Assembly (NCBI GenBank): GCA_021800315.1
Contig: JAJYZD010000021.1
Coordinates: forward strand, 1 to 23,136
Direction: 5' to 3'
Source of the DNA: Bacillota bacterium
GTDB lineage: Bacteria; Bacillota; Desulfotomaculia; Desulfotomaculales; JAJYZD01
Length of the DNA stretch: 23,136 nt
Of this stretch, positions 13,932 to 21,979 are shown one piece after another. A program made the position numbers and the translations under genes. The first letter of the stretch is position 1; each line of letters opens with the position of its first letter. The notes under the pieces are model-generated. The model was not told where the DNA came from. It ran no database searches and saw nothing but the letters and a program-made list of their open reading frames with translations.

Positions 13932-16628
13932 TCAGACCTTCAGGAAGGTGACCCGGTGATTTACACCGGCCAGCCTGGCCGCCAGGCCGACTCCCAGGGG
14001 AGCGGCGGCCACCCCCATGCTCACGGCCATCTCCGGGGCGGCGAGCGGGACGCTGTGGAAGATGGCGGCGAACCGGGGAAGGTAGGTCACCGACAACTGG
14101 AGGGTCGCGCACAGGAAGACCGCCCCCACCAATTGGGGGTTGGCCCAAAGGCCAGCGGTGAACGGGTTGACCTCTTCCGAACGGCAGTTGAACACGTAAA
14201 AGAGCTGAAAAAAAACCAGGGTGTTGAAAGCCATGGTGCGCGCCGTCGGGAGGTCCAGCCCGGCGGCCAGGGCGCCGGTGAAAACGCCCAGGGTGCCCAG
14301 GCCGATCGCCGCGCCGCCGCGCAGGATGCGCCAGCCCAACCCCCTGGCCAGGATGCTTTCGTGATAGGGGCGGGGAGGACGCGCCATCAGCCCGCCGGCC
14401 GGCGGGTCGACCCCCAGTGCCATGGCCGGCAACCCGTCCGTCACCAGGTTGACCCAGAGAATCTGGATGGGCAAAAGGGGCAGGGGCAGGCCGGCCAGGG
14501 CGGCGGCCAGCATCAGCAGCACCTCGCCCGTGTTGCAGGTCAGGAGGTACCGGATGAACTTCCTGATGTTGTCGTAGATGGCCCGTCCCTCCTCCACCGC
14601 CGCCACGATGGTGGAGAAGTTGTCGTCCGCCAGGACCATGGCCGAGGCCTCCCTGGTTACATCGGTGCCGCCCATGCCCATGGCTATGCCGATATCGGCT
14701 TCCTTCACAGCGGGTCCGTCGTTCACCCCGTCCCCGGTCATGGCCACCACGTGGCCGCCCTTCTTGAAGGCGCGCACGATGCGCAGCTTGTGACCGGGGG
14801 AAACCCGGGCAAACACCGCGGTTTTGCGCGCCGCGACCGCCAGTTCGTCATCGTTCAGTCGATCCAGGTCCCGGCCGGTCAGGACGTTGTCCCCGCCGGC
14901 GGGGAGTCCCAGTTCCCTGCCCACGGCCAGGGCCGTGGCCGGGTGGTCGCCGGTGACCATAACCACGCGGATGCCCGCCCGCCGGCAAACCCGGATGGCC
15001 TCACACGCCTCCCGCCGCGGCGGATCGATGAGGCCGGCCATACCGGCCAGGACGAGCCCCGTCTCCACAGTCCCGGCCTCCGGGGCACCGTCCCCCGTTT
15101 CGCGATAGGCCAGGGCCAGCACCCGCATGGCCTGACCGGCCAGGACGGCGTTTTGCGCCTCCACCGCCCGTTTCGCTTCCCCGGTGAGCGGCAGCACCCG
15201 GCCCTTCCTCCGGTAGTGGGTGCACCGGTCCAGGATAACTTCGGGGGCTCCCTTGGCGTAAACGATGAGCCCGCCCTCCCGCCGGCAAACCACGGACATA
15301 CGTTTCCGTTCGGATTCGAACGGAAATTCGGCCACTTTTTCCTCGGCCACGTCTTCCCTGGTCAGGCCCGCCCGGGCCGCCAGGACCAGCAGGGCCGCCT
15401 CGGTGGGATCGCCGGTCAGGCTGAAGGAAGCCGTCTTCCGGCCGGTCACGCGTTTTACAAAACGGCTCGCCGGCACGAAGACGCGCTCCAAGGCGGCGTT
15501 GTTGCACACAACGGCGATGCGCAGGAACAGGGCCAGGTCCTCCGGAGCGGCACCGGTGCGGACGCCGGTGTCCTCCCCTTCGACGGCGAAGGGCTCGCCC
15601 CCGATAAAACCCGCCCGGGCCGTCATCCGGTTTTCGGTCAGGGTGCCCGTCTTGTCGGAGCAGATTACGGTGGCGCAACCCAGGGTTTCCACCGCCGGCA
15701 GGCGCCTGATGATGGCGTTCTTCGCCGCCATCCGCTGCACCCCCAGCGCCAGGGCGACGGTGACCACCGCCGGCAGGCCCTCGGGAATAGCCGCCACCGC
15801 CAGGCTTACCCCGGTGAGAAACATACGGTAGAGAGGCTCCCCGCGGACCACCCCCACCCCCACCACCAGGGCGCAGACGGACAGGGACGACCCCAATAGC
15901 CACCGGCCCAGCCTGGCCAGGCGCGCCTGCAGGGGTGTGGCCTCCGGCCGCACTCCCGATATCATGGCCGCGATGCGCCCCATCTCGGTGCGCATGCCGG
16001 TCTCCACCACCACGCCCCGGGCCCGGCCGCGGCTGACCACGGTGCCGGCGAACAGGGCGCAGGTCACGTCTCCGGGAGGGGCTCCGCCCGGCGCGTTGCC
16101 GGCTCTCTTGGCCACCGTGGCCGACTCGCCCGTCAGCACCGCTTCCATGGCTTCCAAACCCGCCGCCGACAGGAGCCGCAGGTCGGCCGGCACGATGTCC
16201 CCCGCCTCCACGAGCACGATATCGCCGGGAACGAGGTCCCGGGCCGGGAAGCGTTGTACGCGTCCCTCCCGCACCACCCTGGCCTCGGGCGCGGACAAAA
16301 GGCGCAGCGCTTCCAGGGAGCGCTCGGCCCTGCTTTCCTGCGCGAATCCCAGGGCGGCGTTGAGCAGTACGATGACCAGGATGGTCAAGCCATCGGCCAG
16401 TTCGCCCAGGAAGAGGGAAGTGGCGGTCGCGGCCAGGAGCACCAGGACCATGAAGTCACGGAACTGGTTGAGGAACAAAAGCCACGGACTGGCCGGCGGG
16501 GCCGCCGCCAGGATGTTGGGACCGGCGGCGGCAAGCCGCCTGGCCGCTTCACCGTAATCGAGGCCGCTGTCCCCGCTGGTATTCAACTTCCGGACAACCT
16601 CGGTAACAGGCGCGGCATACCACTCCAA
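13932..16628 (-). CDS. Ca2+-type P2 P-type ATPase, cation exporter
   Basis: The 898-residue pump has the actuator TGES (166-169), the phosphorylation site DKTGT (325-329), the KGAPE nucleotide-binding segment near 459-463, TGDGVND near 631-637 and ten predicted membrane segments. Cation-site residues match Ca2+ pumps: Glu283 in AAIPEGLP (M4), Asn699 and Glu702 in CNTGEV (M5), Asn727, Thr730 and Asp731 in NLVTDGLP (M6). In M8 a Gln (about 808, FFQLFYVF) replaces the second-site Glu of SERCA. The TTG at 16626-16628 is chosen because GGAGG lies nine bases upstream and MEWYAAPVTEVVRKL is the family opening; sequence further upstream in frame has no homology. It probably exports Ca2+, possibly Mn2+, using ATP. 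It sits 102 bases upstream of dapF, which has its own promoter. Confidence 0.93.
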   Translation of the reverse strand: MEWYAAPVTEVVRKLNTSGDSGLDYGEAARRLAAAGPNILAAAPPASPWLLFLNQFRDFMVLVLLAATATSLFLGELADGLTILVIVLLNAALGFAQESRAERSLEALRLLSAPEARVVREGRVQRFPARDLVPGDIVLVEAGDIVPADLRLLSAAGLEAMEAVLTGESATVAKRAGNAPGGAPPGDVTCALFAGTVVSRGRARGVVVETGMRTEMGRIAAMISGVRPEATPLQARLARLGRWLLGSSLSVCALVVGVGVVRGEPLYRMFLTGVSLAVAAIPEGLPAVVTVALALGVQRMAAKNAIIRRLPAVETLGCATVICSDKTGTLTENRMTARAGFIGGEPFAVEGEDTGVRTGAAPEDLALFLRIAVVCNNAALERVFVPASRFVKRVTGRKTASFSLTGDPTEAALLVLAARAGLTREDVAEEKVAEFPFESERKRMSVVCRREGGLIVYAKGAPEVILDRCTHYRRKGRVLPLTGEAKRAVEAQNAVLAGQAMRVLALAYRETGDGAPEAGTVETGLVLAGMAGLIDPPRREACEAIRVCRRAGIRVVMVTGDHPATALAVGRELGLPAGGDNVLTGRDLDRLNDDELAVAARKTAVFARVSPGHKLRIVRAFKKGGHVVAMTGDGVNDGPAVKEADIGIAMGMGGTDVTREASAMVLADDNFSTIVAAVEEGRAIYDNIRKFIRYLLTCNTGEVLLMLAAALAGLPLPLLPIQILWVNLVTDGLPAMALGVDPPAGGLMARPPRPYHESILARGLGWRILRGGAAIGLGTLGVFTGALAAGLDLPTARTMAFNTLVFFQLFYVFNCRSEEVNPFTAGLWANPQLVGAVFLCATLQLSVTYLPRFAAIFHSVPLAAPEMAVSMGVAAAPLGVGLAARLAGVNHRVTFLKV

Positions 16629-16720
16629 ACGAGCGCACCTCCGGAAAACCAGACTATTCCAGGATATGCGGACAACCCGGCAAAGATGCGGACCGCGCCG
16701 CCAGCCCCCTCCGTCCGGCG

Positions 16721-16740
16721 AACGGCAGCCCGCCGTTTTT
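16721..16740 (+). terminator. Terminator-like hairpin in the MCP leader region
   Basis: AACGGC, loop AGCCC, GCCGTT is followed by TTT, giving a six-base-pair stem ending in a run of five T. It lies 111 bases before the MCP start on the same strand, in the gap between divergent genes. It could stop antisense read-through or act as an attenuator in an MCP leader. No riboswitch aptamer was recognised before it. Confidence 0.35.
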
Positions 16741-16850
16741 CGCTCCGGCGGCCACAAAAAGCCGTAAAGGAAAGCAATGTAGATGTCGAAATTCATCCCG
16801 ATGGATATCGCCGGGACGGGGAGGCCCGGAGGGGACGGGGATGCCCGGTA

Positions 16851-18440
16851 ATGTTTTCCAGACTGAAGATCGGTGCGCGGATCACGGTGGTCATGGGGGT
16901 AGTCTGCGCTATTCTCGTGTTTATGGCCGTATACGGCCTGTACAATCTGTTCCGGACCGAGGGACGGGTAAAATTCATGTACTCCGTGTCCCTGACGGCG
17001 TCCCAGTACCTGGCCAACGCCGACCTCAACTTCCAAAAATTCCAGACCGCCGTCTACGCCCACATCGACAGCACCAACCAGCGGGAGATGACCCTCGCCT
17101 ACACTGACGCCCAGTGCTATTACGCCGACGCCCTGGAATACCTGGGCCAGTACAGGTCGGCTCGGACGACCGCCGGGAACAGCCGGGAACCGGCCAATCT
17201 TTCCACCGAATTGGCCGGCTACCATAAGGCCATGGAGCATGTCTTCCGGGAAAGATCCCAAAACACCCCCCAGGGCAAGGCGGCGGCTTACCGGGCGGTC
17301 AAAAGCAGCAGGGCGACCAGCGACAGCATCAGCGTCGATCTTCAGTACCTTCAGGAAATGTCGCTCCAGGAAGCCCAGCAGATGGCCATCCAGGCCGACG
17401 ACGACTATGACCGGACGCGGGACATCTCCGTGGCGGCGGCCCTTTTGGCCATCCTTATGGCCGCCGGCCTGGGCTTTTTGCTCTCCCGCGGCATAGCCGG
17501 ACCCCTCGGTGAGTTGGACAGCCTGGCCGGGGAAATCGCCAGGGGCAACCTTACGCCAAACGTCGCCGTGAATTCGGCCCGGGACGAGGTATCATCCCTC
17601 GCGCGCTCCCTGCACCGGATGGTTGAAAACCTGCGCGAATTTGTCACCAGGGTCCAGGAAAGCTCCCTGCTGGTCGCCGGTTCATCGCGGCAATTGTCCG
17701 CCACCGCCCAGAACACATCAGGGGTGGCCGCGGAAACCGCCGCCACGGTGACCGAAATTGCCGGAACCATGGATCAGATGGCGCAAAACGCCCGGGAATT
17801 GGCCGCCCGGTCGGAGCAGGCGTCGGGTGAAGCGGAAAAAGGCTCCCGCGGCGTGGCAAGGATCACCGGGCAGATGGAGGCCATCGCCCAGGTCAGCCAC
17901 AACGCCTCCGCCGTGGTCGACACGCTGTCCAAGACGCTGGACGAGGTCAGCCGGATAGTAGAGCTCATAACCAGCATCGCCGACCAGACCAACCTTCTGG
18001 CCCTCAACGCCGCCATCGAAGCCGCCCGGGCCGGCGAGCAGGGCCGGGGATTCGCGGTCGTGGCCGACGAAGTGAGAAAGCTGGCCGAGCAGTCGGCCAA
18101 CGCCGGCAAGGACATAAACCAACTGATAACCAAGGTGCAGTCCGAATCCGCCAAGGCCGTCGCCGCCATGTCCGAGGGAGCGCAACAGGTCCGGGAAGGG
18201 ACGACGGTAACCGAAGAGGTGGGCTCAAGTTTCCATGGTATCATTGATCTGGTCCAGGGGCTGGCCGACCGGATTTCCAGCCTCGCGGCGGCGGCCCGGC
18301 AGGTTTCGGGGGGAGTGGGGAACGTGGCCGCCGCGTCCCAGCACCAGACCTCGGCCATGCGGGAAGTATCCGGCGCCACCGACAAGCTGGCCGCCATGGC
18401 CGGCGATCTGAACCAACTGGTAGGCAATTACCGGCTGTAG
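16851..18440 (+). CDS. Methyl-accepting chemotaxis protein
   Basis: The 529-residue receptor has membrane segments at about 10-31 and 193-212 around an extracellular, probably four-helix-bundle sensor domain of about 160 residues. HAMP lies at about 213-265 and the cytoplasmic signalling domain at about 295-528. The tip reads VELITSIADQTNLLALNAAI and continues EAARAGEQGRGFAVVADEVR, the conserved CheA/CheW-binding hairpin. No C-terminal CheR-docking pentapeptide is present. The ATG at 16849-adjacent position 16851 has GGGG ten bases upstream; the open frame extends far upstream but without homology. It stands alone, with no other chemotaxis gene in the window. Its ligand cannot be told from sequence. 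Confidence 0.93.
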   Translation: MFSRLKIGARITVVMGVVCAILVFMAVYGLYNLFRTEGRVKFMYSVSLTASQYLANADLNFQKFQTAVYAHIDSTNQREMTLAYTDAQCYYADALEYLGQYRSARTTAGNSREPANLSTELAGYHKAMEHVFRERSQNTPQGKAAAYRAVKSSRATSDSISVDLQYLQEMSLQEAQQMAIQADDDYDRTRDISVAAALLAILMAAGLGFLLSRGIAGPLGELDSLAGEIARGNLTPNVAVNSARDEVSSLARSLHRMVENLREFVTRVQESSLLVAGSSRQLSATAQNTSGVAAETAATVTEIAGTMDQMAQNARELAARSEQASGEAEKGSRGVARITGQMEAIAQVSHNASAVVDTLSKTLDEVSRIVELITSIADQTNLLALNAAIEAARAGEQGRGFAVVADEVRKLAEQSANAGKDINQLITKVQSESAKAVAAMSEGAQQVREGTTVTEEVGSSFHGIIDLVQGLADRISSLAAAARQVSGGVGNVAAASQHQTSAMREVSGATDKLAAMAGDLNQLVGNYRL

Positions 18441-18446
18441 AACGGC

Positions 18447-18478
18447 AAAAGAACACCGGACGGGACCCGTGGGGGTTC
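18447..18478. terminator. Hairpin between convergent MCP and thioesterase genes
   Basis: GAAC.CC pairs with GGGGTTC around an inner ACGG/CCGT stem with a small internal loop. Read on the minus strand it is followed at once by TTTT, so it best terminates the thioesterase transcript; the plus-strand T-run is weaker. It fills the 43-base gap between the two stop codons. Confidence 0.4.
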
Positions 18479-18483
18479 AGTCT

Positions 18484-18909
18484 TTACCTCTCCCCCGGCT
18501 CCTCCCCCTTGCGGTAGACCAACCCGCTCATTTCCGCCACCAGGTCCCCCATGGAGTCCACCACCAGGATGCGGTAGAGCCCGGTGCGGCGGGTGAGGTT
18601 TTCCTCCGTGGCCGTGGCCGTCAGGCATTCCCCGGGACCGGTGGCCTTCACGAAGTTCAGGTTGACGTTCAGGGCCAGCGCCGCCCGGCCGCGGGAGTTG
18701 GATGCCGCCTCGAAGGCCGTGTCGGCCAGGGTGAACAGCACCCCGCCGTGCGTAACCCGGTTGACGTTGAGCATGGACCCGGTAACCACGAGCCTGGCTA
18801 CGGCGTAACCGGGTCTCACTTGCGCCAGTTCCACCCCCAGTTGCCGGGCGAAAGGGTCCCCGCCAGGGAAACCGGGCACTTTTTCCCGCGATTCCTCCAA
18901 CCGCGCCAC
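18484..18909 (-). CDS. PaaI-type hotdog-fold acyl-CoA thioesterase
   Basis: The 141-residue product is a single hotdog domain. Residues about 47-72 hold LNVNRVTHGGVLFTLADTAF, the helix-centred signature of PaaI thioesterases with the conserved Asn/His-Gly-Gly and catalytic acid Asp63. ALNVNLNFVKATGPGECLTA follows as the strand region. PaaI proteins hydrolyse aromatic or other acyl-CoA esters as a rescue activity for trapped coenzyme A. The GTG at 18907-18909 is preferred because a GGGGAAAGGGA tract lies directly upstream; a TTG three codons later is equally plausible. It is divergent from rqcH, and its substrate is not determinable here. Confidence 0.87.
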   Translation of the reverse strand: MARLEESREKVPGFPGGDPFARQLGVELAQVRPGYAVARLVVTGSMLNVNRVTHGGVLFTLADTAFEAASNSRGRAALALNVNLNFVKATGPGECLTATATEENLTRRTGLYRILVVDSMGDLVAEMSGLVYRKGEEPGER

Positions 18910-18925
18910 TCCCTTTCCCCGCCGG

Positions 18926-18954
18926 TTGACCGGTCCGGCGGGCGATGGTATACT
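18926..18954 (+). promoter_or_regulatory. Sigma-A-type promoter for rqcH
   Basis: TTGACC (18926-18931), a 17-base spacer and TATACT (18949-18954) with a TG extension make a near-consensus promoter. Transcription would start near 18961, about 70 bases before the rqcH TTG. It lies just upstream of the divergent thioesterase gene. Confidence 0.75.
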
Positions 18955-19030
18955 TTGGCTGACTGGTTCACGGGAAGAATTATACCGGAATTCCGGCCGG
19001 AATGCCACGGCGGAGGGAAGGTGATCGACG

Positions 19031-20758
19031 TTGCCCTACGACGGTTTGGTTATGGCCGCCGTGACCCGGGAATTGAACGAGTTGATTCTGGGCGGCCGCA
19101 TCGACCGCGTGCACCAGCCGTCGGAGTCCACCCTCATCCTGTCCATCTACCGCCACCCGGGCAAATTCCGTCTCTTCCTGTCCGCCCACGCCCAGCACGC
19201 CCGCGTCCACCTCACCGGACAGGCCCGGAGCAACCCGCCCGTGCCGCCGCTGTTCTGCCTCATTCTGCGCAAGCACCTGGAGGGCGGACGGATCCGGGCC
19301 ATCCGGCAACGGGGCCTGGAACGGGTACTGGAAATCGGGGTCGATACCTACGACGAACTGGGCGCCCCGGCCGCCAAAACCCTCTACTGCGAAGTCATGG
19401 GCAAGCACTCCAACCTGATCCTGGTGGACGACGGCGCCAACCTGATCGTCGACGGCATCCGGCGCTATTCCCACGCCCTCTCCCGCTACCGGGAGGTCCT
19501 GCCCGGCCGCCCCTACGTCCCGCCACCCATCCAGGCCAAGCTGGAACCCGGCGCCGGCGAGGAAGAGTTTATCGCCGCCTGCCTGGCCCGCCCCCTGGAG
19601 ACACCCCTGGCCGCCCTGCTCCAGCAGGTGGTCAACGGCCTGTCGCAGCTGACGGCCCGGGAACTGGTACACCGCGCCGGCCTGAGCCCGGAAACCGCCC
19701 TGGACTCCTGCGGCGGCTTCGAATTGCGCTCCCTGTGGGAGACCGCGCGCCGCCTGGGCCTGGACGTGGAGGCCGGCCGCTATGCCCCCGGCCTCAAGAT
19801 CGACCGGGAAGGCCGCCCCTGCGACTACGCGGCCGTCGCCCTCACCCACTGTCCGTCCAGCCCGGCCGGTCCGGCGATGAACGACGTGGTGGACGGATTC
19901 TATCAAAACCGCGAGGACCAGGACTTCCTGGACAAGGAGAAAACCTTCCTGCGCCGCGTGGTGGCCAAGGCCAGGGAAAAAACGCTGCAAAAGATCACCC
20001 GGGCCGGTGACGATCCGGACCGCGGCGATACCTACCGCCTCTACGGGGAACTGCTGACCGCCAACCTGTTCCGCTTAACCAAAGGCGAAACCGCCGTGGT
20101 CCTGGAAGACTACCACGGCGGCCAGGCGCGGGAGGTGCCGCTGGACCCGTCCCTGACCCCGGCGGAAAACGCCCAGCGCTATTTCCGCCTCTACACCAGG
20201 CTCAGGGGGGCGGCCCGCACAGCCAGGGCGGTCCGGGAAGCCGCCGCGGCGGAAAAGGATTACCTGGAAGGCGTGGAAAACGCCCTGAGCGACGCCGCCG
20301 GGCGCGCCGACCTGGAGGAAGTGCGCTCCGAACTGGCCCGCCAGGGCTACCTGCGGGAAGGCCCCCAGAGCACCCCCCGGACCGGGGGCGCCCCTCAACC
20401 CCTCGAGCTGAAGTCGGCCGACGGAGTCGCCATCTGGATCGGCCGCAACAACCTGCAAAACGATCACCTGACCATGCATCTGGCCGCTCCCAACGATATC
20501 TGGCTGCACGCCCGCGGCTTCCCCGGAGCCCACGTCGTCATCCGGGCGGCCGGGCGGCCGGTCCCGGACAGCACCCTGCAGGAGGCGGCCCGCCTGGCGG
20601 CCGGCTTTTCCCGGGGCCGCAACGACTCGCTGGTTCCGGTGGACTACACCCGGATCAAGTATGTGAAAAAACCCCGGGGGGCCAAGCCCGGAATGGTAAT
20701 TTACGAGCGGGAGAAAACCATCCAGGCGGCGCCGAAAAGACCTGGGGACAACCCTTAG
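19031..20758 (+). CDS. rqcH: RqcH (Rqc2/NEMF-type, NFACT) ribosome quality-control protein
   Basis: The 575-residue product opens MPYDGLVMAAVTRELNELI, the NFACT-N domain, then has a helix-hairpin-helix and coiled-coil region (about 215-440). The C-terminal NFACT-R domain (about 440-555) contains IWIGRNNLQNDHLTM and NDIWLHARGFPGAHVVI. In Bacillus subtilis RqcH binds obstructed 50S subunits and recruits Ala-tRNA to add poly-alanine tails to stalled chains; older names are FbpA or fibronectin-binding protein. Positions 97-98, Asp-Arg in B. subtilis, read Glu97-Arg98 here. The TTG start at 19031 has AAGGTG about seven bases upstream. It has its own promoter and no operon partner. Confidence 0.93.
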   Translation: MPYDGLVMAAVTRELNELILGGRIDRVHQPSESTLILSIYRHPGKFRLFLSAHAQHARVHLTGQARSNPPVPPLFCLILRKHLEGGRIRAIRQRGLERVLEIGVDTYDELGAPAAKTLYCEVMGKHSNLILVDDGANLIVDGIRRYSHALSRYREVLPGRPYVPPPIQAKLEPGAGEEEFIAACLARPLETPLAALLQQVVNGLSQLTARELVHRAGLSPETALDSCGGFELRSLWETARRLGLDVEAGRYAPGLKIDREGRPCDYAAVALTHCPSSPAGPAMNDVVDGFYQNREDQDFLDKEKTFLRRVVAKAREKTLQKITRAGDDPDRGDTYRLYGELLTANLFRLTKGETAVVLEDYHGGQAREVPLDPSLTPAENAQRYFRLYTRLRGAARTARAVREAAAAEKDYLEGVENALSDAAGRADLEEVRSELARQGYLREGPQSTPRTGGAPQPLELKSADGVAIWIGRNNLQNDHLTMHLAAPNDIWLHARGFPGAHVVIRAAGRPVPDSTLQEAARLAAGFSRGRNDSLVPVDYTRIKYVKKPRGAKPGMVIYEREKTIQAAPKRPGDNP

Positions 20759-20940
20759 ATCCGGATGTGGATCCGGCCGGACCGGGAAAAAGAGAAAGCA
20801 TACCTTTCCCGCCACAAGCGCTTGACCCGCCGGGGCAGGCCAGCCGCCTTACCCGACCGGTTGGCCGGGTAAGGGACAATCCTGGGACAGGGACCTTTTT
20901 ACATATAAGATGCCAAGTAAAACGGAGCGTACCAAAGTTC
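20759..20940. other. Gap after rqcH with a hairpin, no gene seen
   Basis: A perfect eight-base stem, CTTACCCG with CGGGTAAG, occupies 20848-20873, with two extra inner pairs and a GGTT loop. No T-run follows, so it is not a standard intrinsic terminator. Directly after rqcH lie two overlapping palindromes (ATCCGGAT and GGATCC). Composition shifts from GC-rich to AT-rich between about 20,880 and 20,940. Confidence 0.4.
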
Positions 20941-21366
20941 ATGCACATAGAATACAGGGTGACAAGCGATCATGATAATCGAAAGGTCTCACAGATACTC
21001 AGGAGCCAACTTAAAGTTTCCCGCACCGGAATACGAAAAATTAAACGTAGCACTGGACTTACGGTGAATGATAGGACAGTCCGCCTGGATTCACTAGTAA
21101 GAGAAGGCGATTTGATACGGGTCGATATTCATAATGAGGATCAACCGGTAATACCCCAGGACATATCATTGAATATTCTCTTTGAGGATGAACATATCCT
21201 GGCAGTAAACAAGCCATCCGATATGCTCGTTCACCCGGTTTCCCATCATGTTCTGGACACCCTGGCCAATGCCGTTATTTACCATTGGCAGCTACAGGGA
21301 CATAATATCAAATTCAGGTCGGTCAGCCGCCTGGATAAAGATCCCTATAAGGGGTACAAGCGCTGA
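20941..21366 (+). pseudogene. RluA-family pseudouridine synthase, cut after the catalytic motif
   Basis: The 141-residue frame has an S4 RNA-binding domain (about 12-65, including KVSQILRSQLKVSRTGIRKI) and the RluA catalytic-domain start: NILFEDEHILAVNKPSDMLV then HPVSHHVLDTLANAVIYHW. It reaches SRLDKD, which holds the catalytic Asp, and then departs to PYKGYKR and a stop. The normal TSGL continuation and some 150 further residues are missing, and no out-of-frame remainder was found downstream. RluA enzymes convert specific uridines in rRNA or tRNA to pseudouridine; this copy should be inactive. The ribosome site is weak. Base composition is clearly AT-richer than the housekeeping genes, suggesting transfer before decay. 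Confidence 0.75.
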
Positions 21367-21533
21367 CTACATAGAGAGCGTATTTAAGCCGAAAGCAGCC
21401 TTTATGGTGCTTATGTTGGTATGCTCAAAAACCTGTTTTTTGCCAGTTTTCGAAGATCTGAGCCGGTAAGTGGACTACAGGACTTATCTGGGGATATTTG
21501 TACCTGAGAACACGTAGCGTGGTTCCAGGAATA

Positions 21534-21698
21534 TTATGGCACCTGAATGAGCGTATCCAGGCAAGGTTTTCCCGACTGAAGAATCACGGACTTGACAACT
21601 CCAGATACCACCTTATCCAGGATCACCCCTCTGACCATCCGCTCGCTGGTCCGCTCGTGCATCGGTCCCGTGGGCCCCTCCAGTTCCCGCCGAATCAC
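21534..21698 (-). pseudogene. Unrecognised coding fragment, about 54 residues
   Basis: The minus-strand frame reads VIRRELEGPTGPMHERTSER, then MVRGVILDKVVSGVVKS and a short tail to TAA at 21534-21536. Directly upstream another frame reads VIDWADHQGVPAEAVG before a stop, so the two may be one gene broken by a frameshift. Its composition resembles host coding sequence. No start signal is convincing and the family is not recognised; it may be chance. Confidence 0.25.
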
Positions 21699-21849
21699 CC
21701 CACAGCTTCCGCCGGCACACCCTGGTGGTCGGCCCAGTCAATGACCCGCCCATGTAGTGGACTTAGTTGTCGCGGCTACTGTTTACAAGAAAGTAATGCT
21801 TGTTCCGCTTTTTCCGCGCAGCATCCTCACCCCGGAGGCCGGCAGCATA

Positions 21850-21890
21850 TCGGCGTCAGTCCCGGCAGGTCCTGCCGGGACTGACGCCGA
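21850..21890. repeat. Perfect 41-base palindrome, 20-base arms
   Basis: Left arm TCGGCGTCAGTCCCGGCAGG, a single central T at 21870, then the exact reverse complement. There is no mismatch across 20 pairs. It ends 89 bases before the start of the basic hypothetical gene. No T-run follows on either strand, so it is not a typical intrinsic terminator. It could be a dispersed palindromic repeat, a mobile-element end or a strong leader hairpin. Confidence 0.9.
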
Positions 21891-21979
21891 ACATAATCCG
21901 AAGGCCCGCGGCGGAAGCCGACGCATGCCGGGTAGCCTGGCGGGGTAAGCCGGAAAAGTTGGAATTGTGGGAGTTGCAC

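Larger units (their letters stand above)
21367..21979. other. Mosaic, apparently eroded region without an intact gene
   Basis: About 600 bases hold no credible complete gene. The first 170 bases are AT-rich and unrecognised. A minus-strand coding-like fragment follows at 21534-21698, and a perfect palindrome at 21850-21890. The sequence CCCTATAAGGGG at the breakpoint of the pseudouridine synthase gene is a short palindrome that could mark an insertion boundary. No transposase or matching terminal repeat was found, so an insertion sequence cannot be claimed. Confidence 0.5.

Noticed and set aside
13635..15899. Very long open frame antisense to dapF and the ATPase
   Set aside because: It is rich in Gln, His, Arg and Gly, typical of antisense frames in GC-rich genes, with no recognisable domain; it covers two secure genes on the other strand.
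16254..16850. Extension of the MCP frame upstream by about 199 residues
   Set aside because: It lies antisense to the ATPase and has no homology; the membrane segment expected near the N-terminus follows the ATG at 16851.
16629..16850. Cyclic-di-GMP (GEMM) riboswitch before the MCP
   Set aside because: I looked for the GGGCAAACC and ACGCAAAGC consensus blocks on both strands and found neither.
16629..17261. Extension of the P-type ATPase frame upstream by about 211 residues
   Set aside because: The extension is antisense to the MCP start, has no pump homology, and GGAGG with a TTG at 16628 gives the expected N-terminus.
21498..21884. Plus-strand 128-codon frame in the mosaic region
   Set aside because: Low-complexity Ser/Pro/His composition, no ribosome site, and it crosses the perfect palindrome.
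21367..21979. Insertion sequence
   Set aside because: No transposase domain, matching terminal inverted repeats or target duplication could be identified, although the region looks rearranged.
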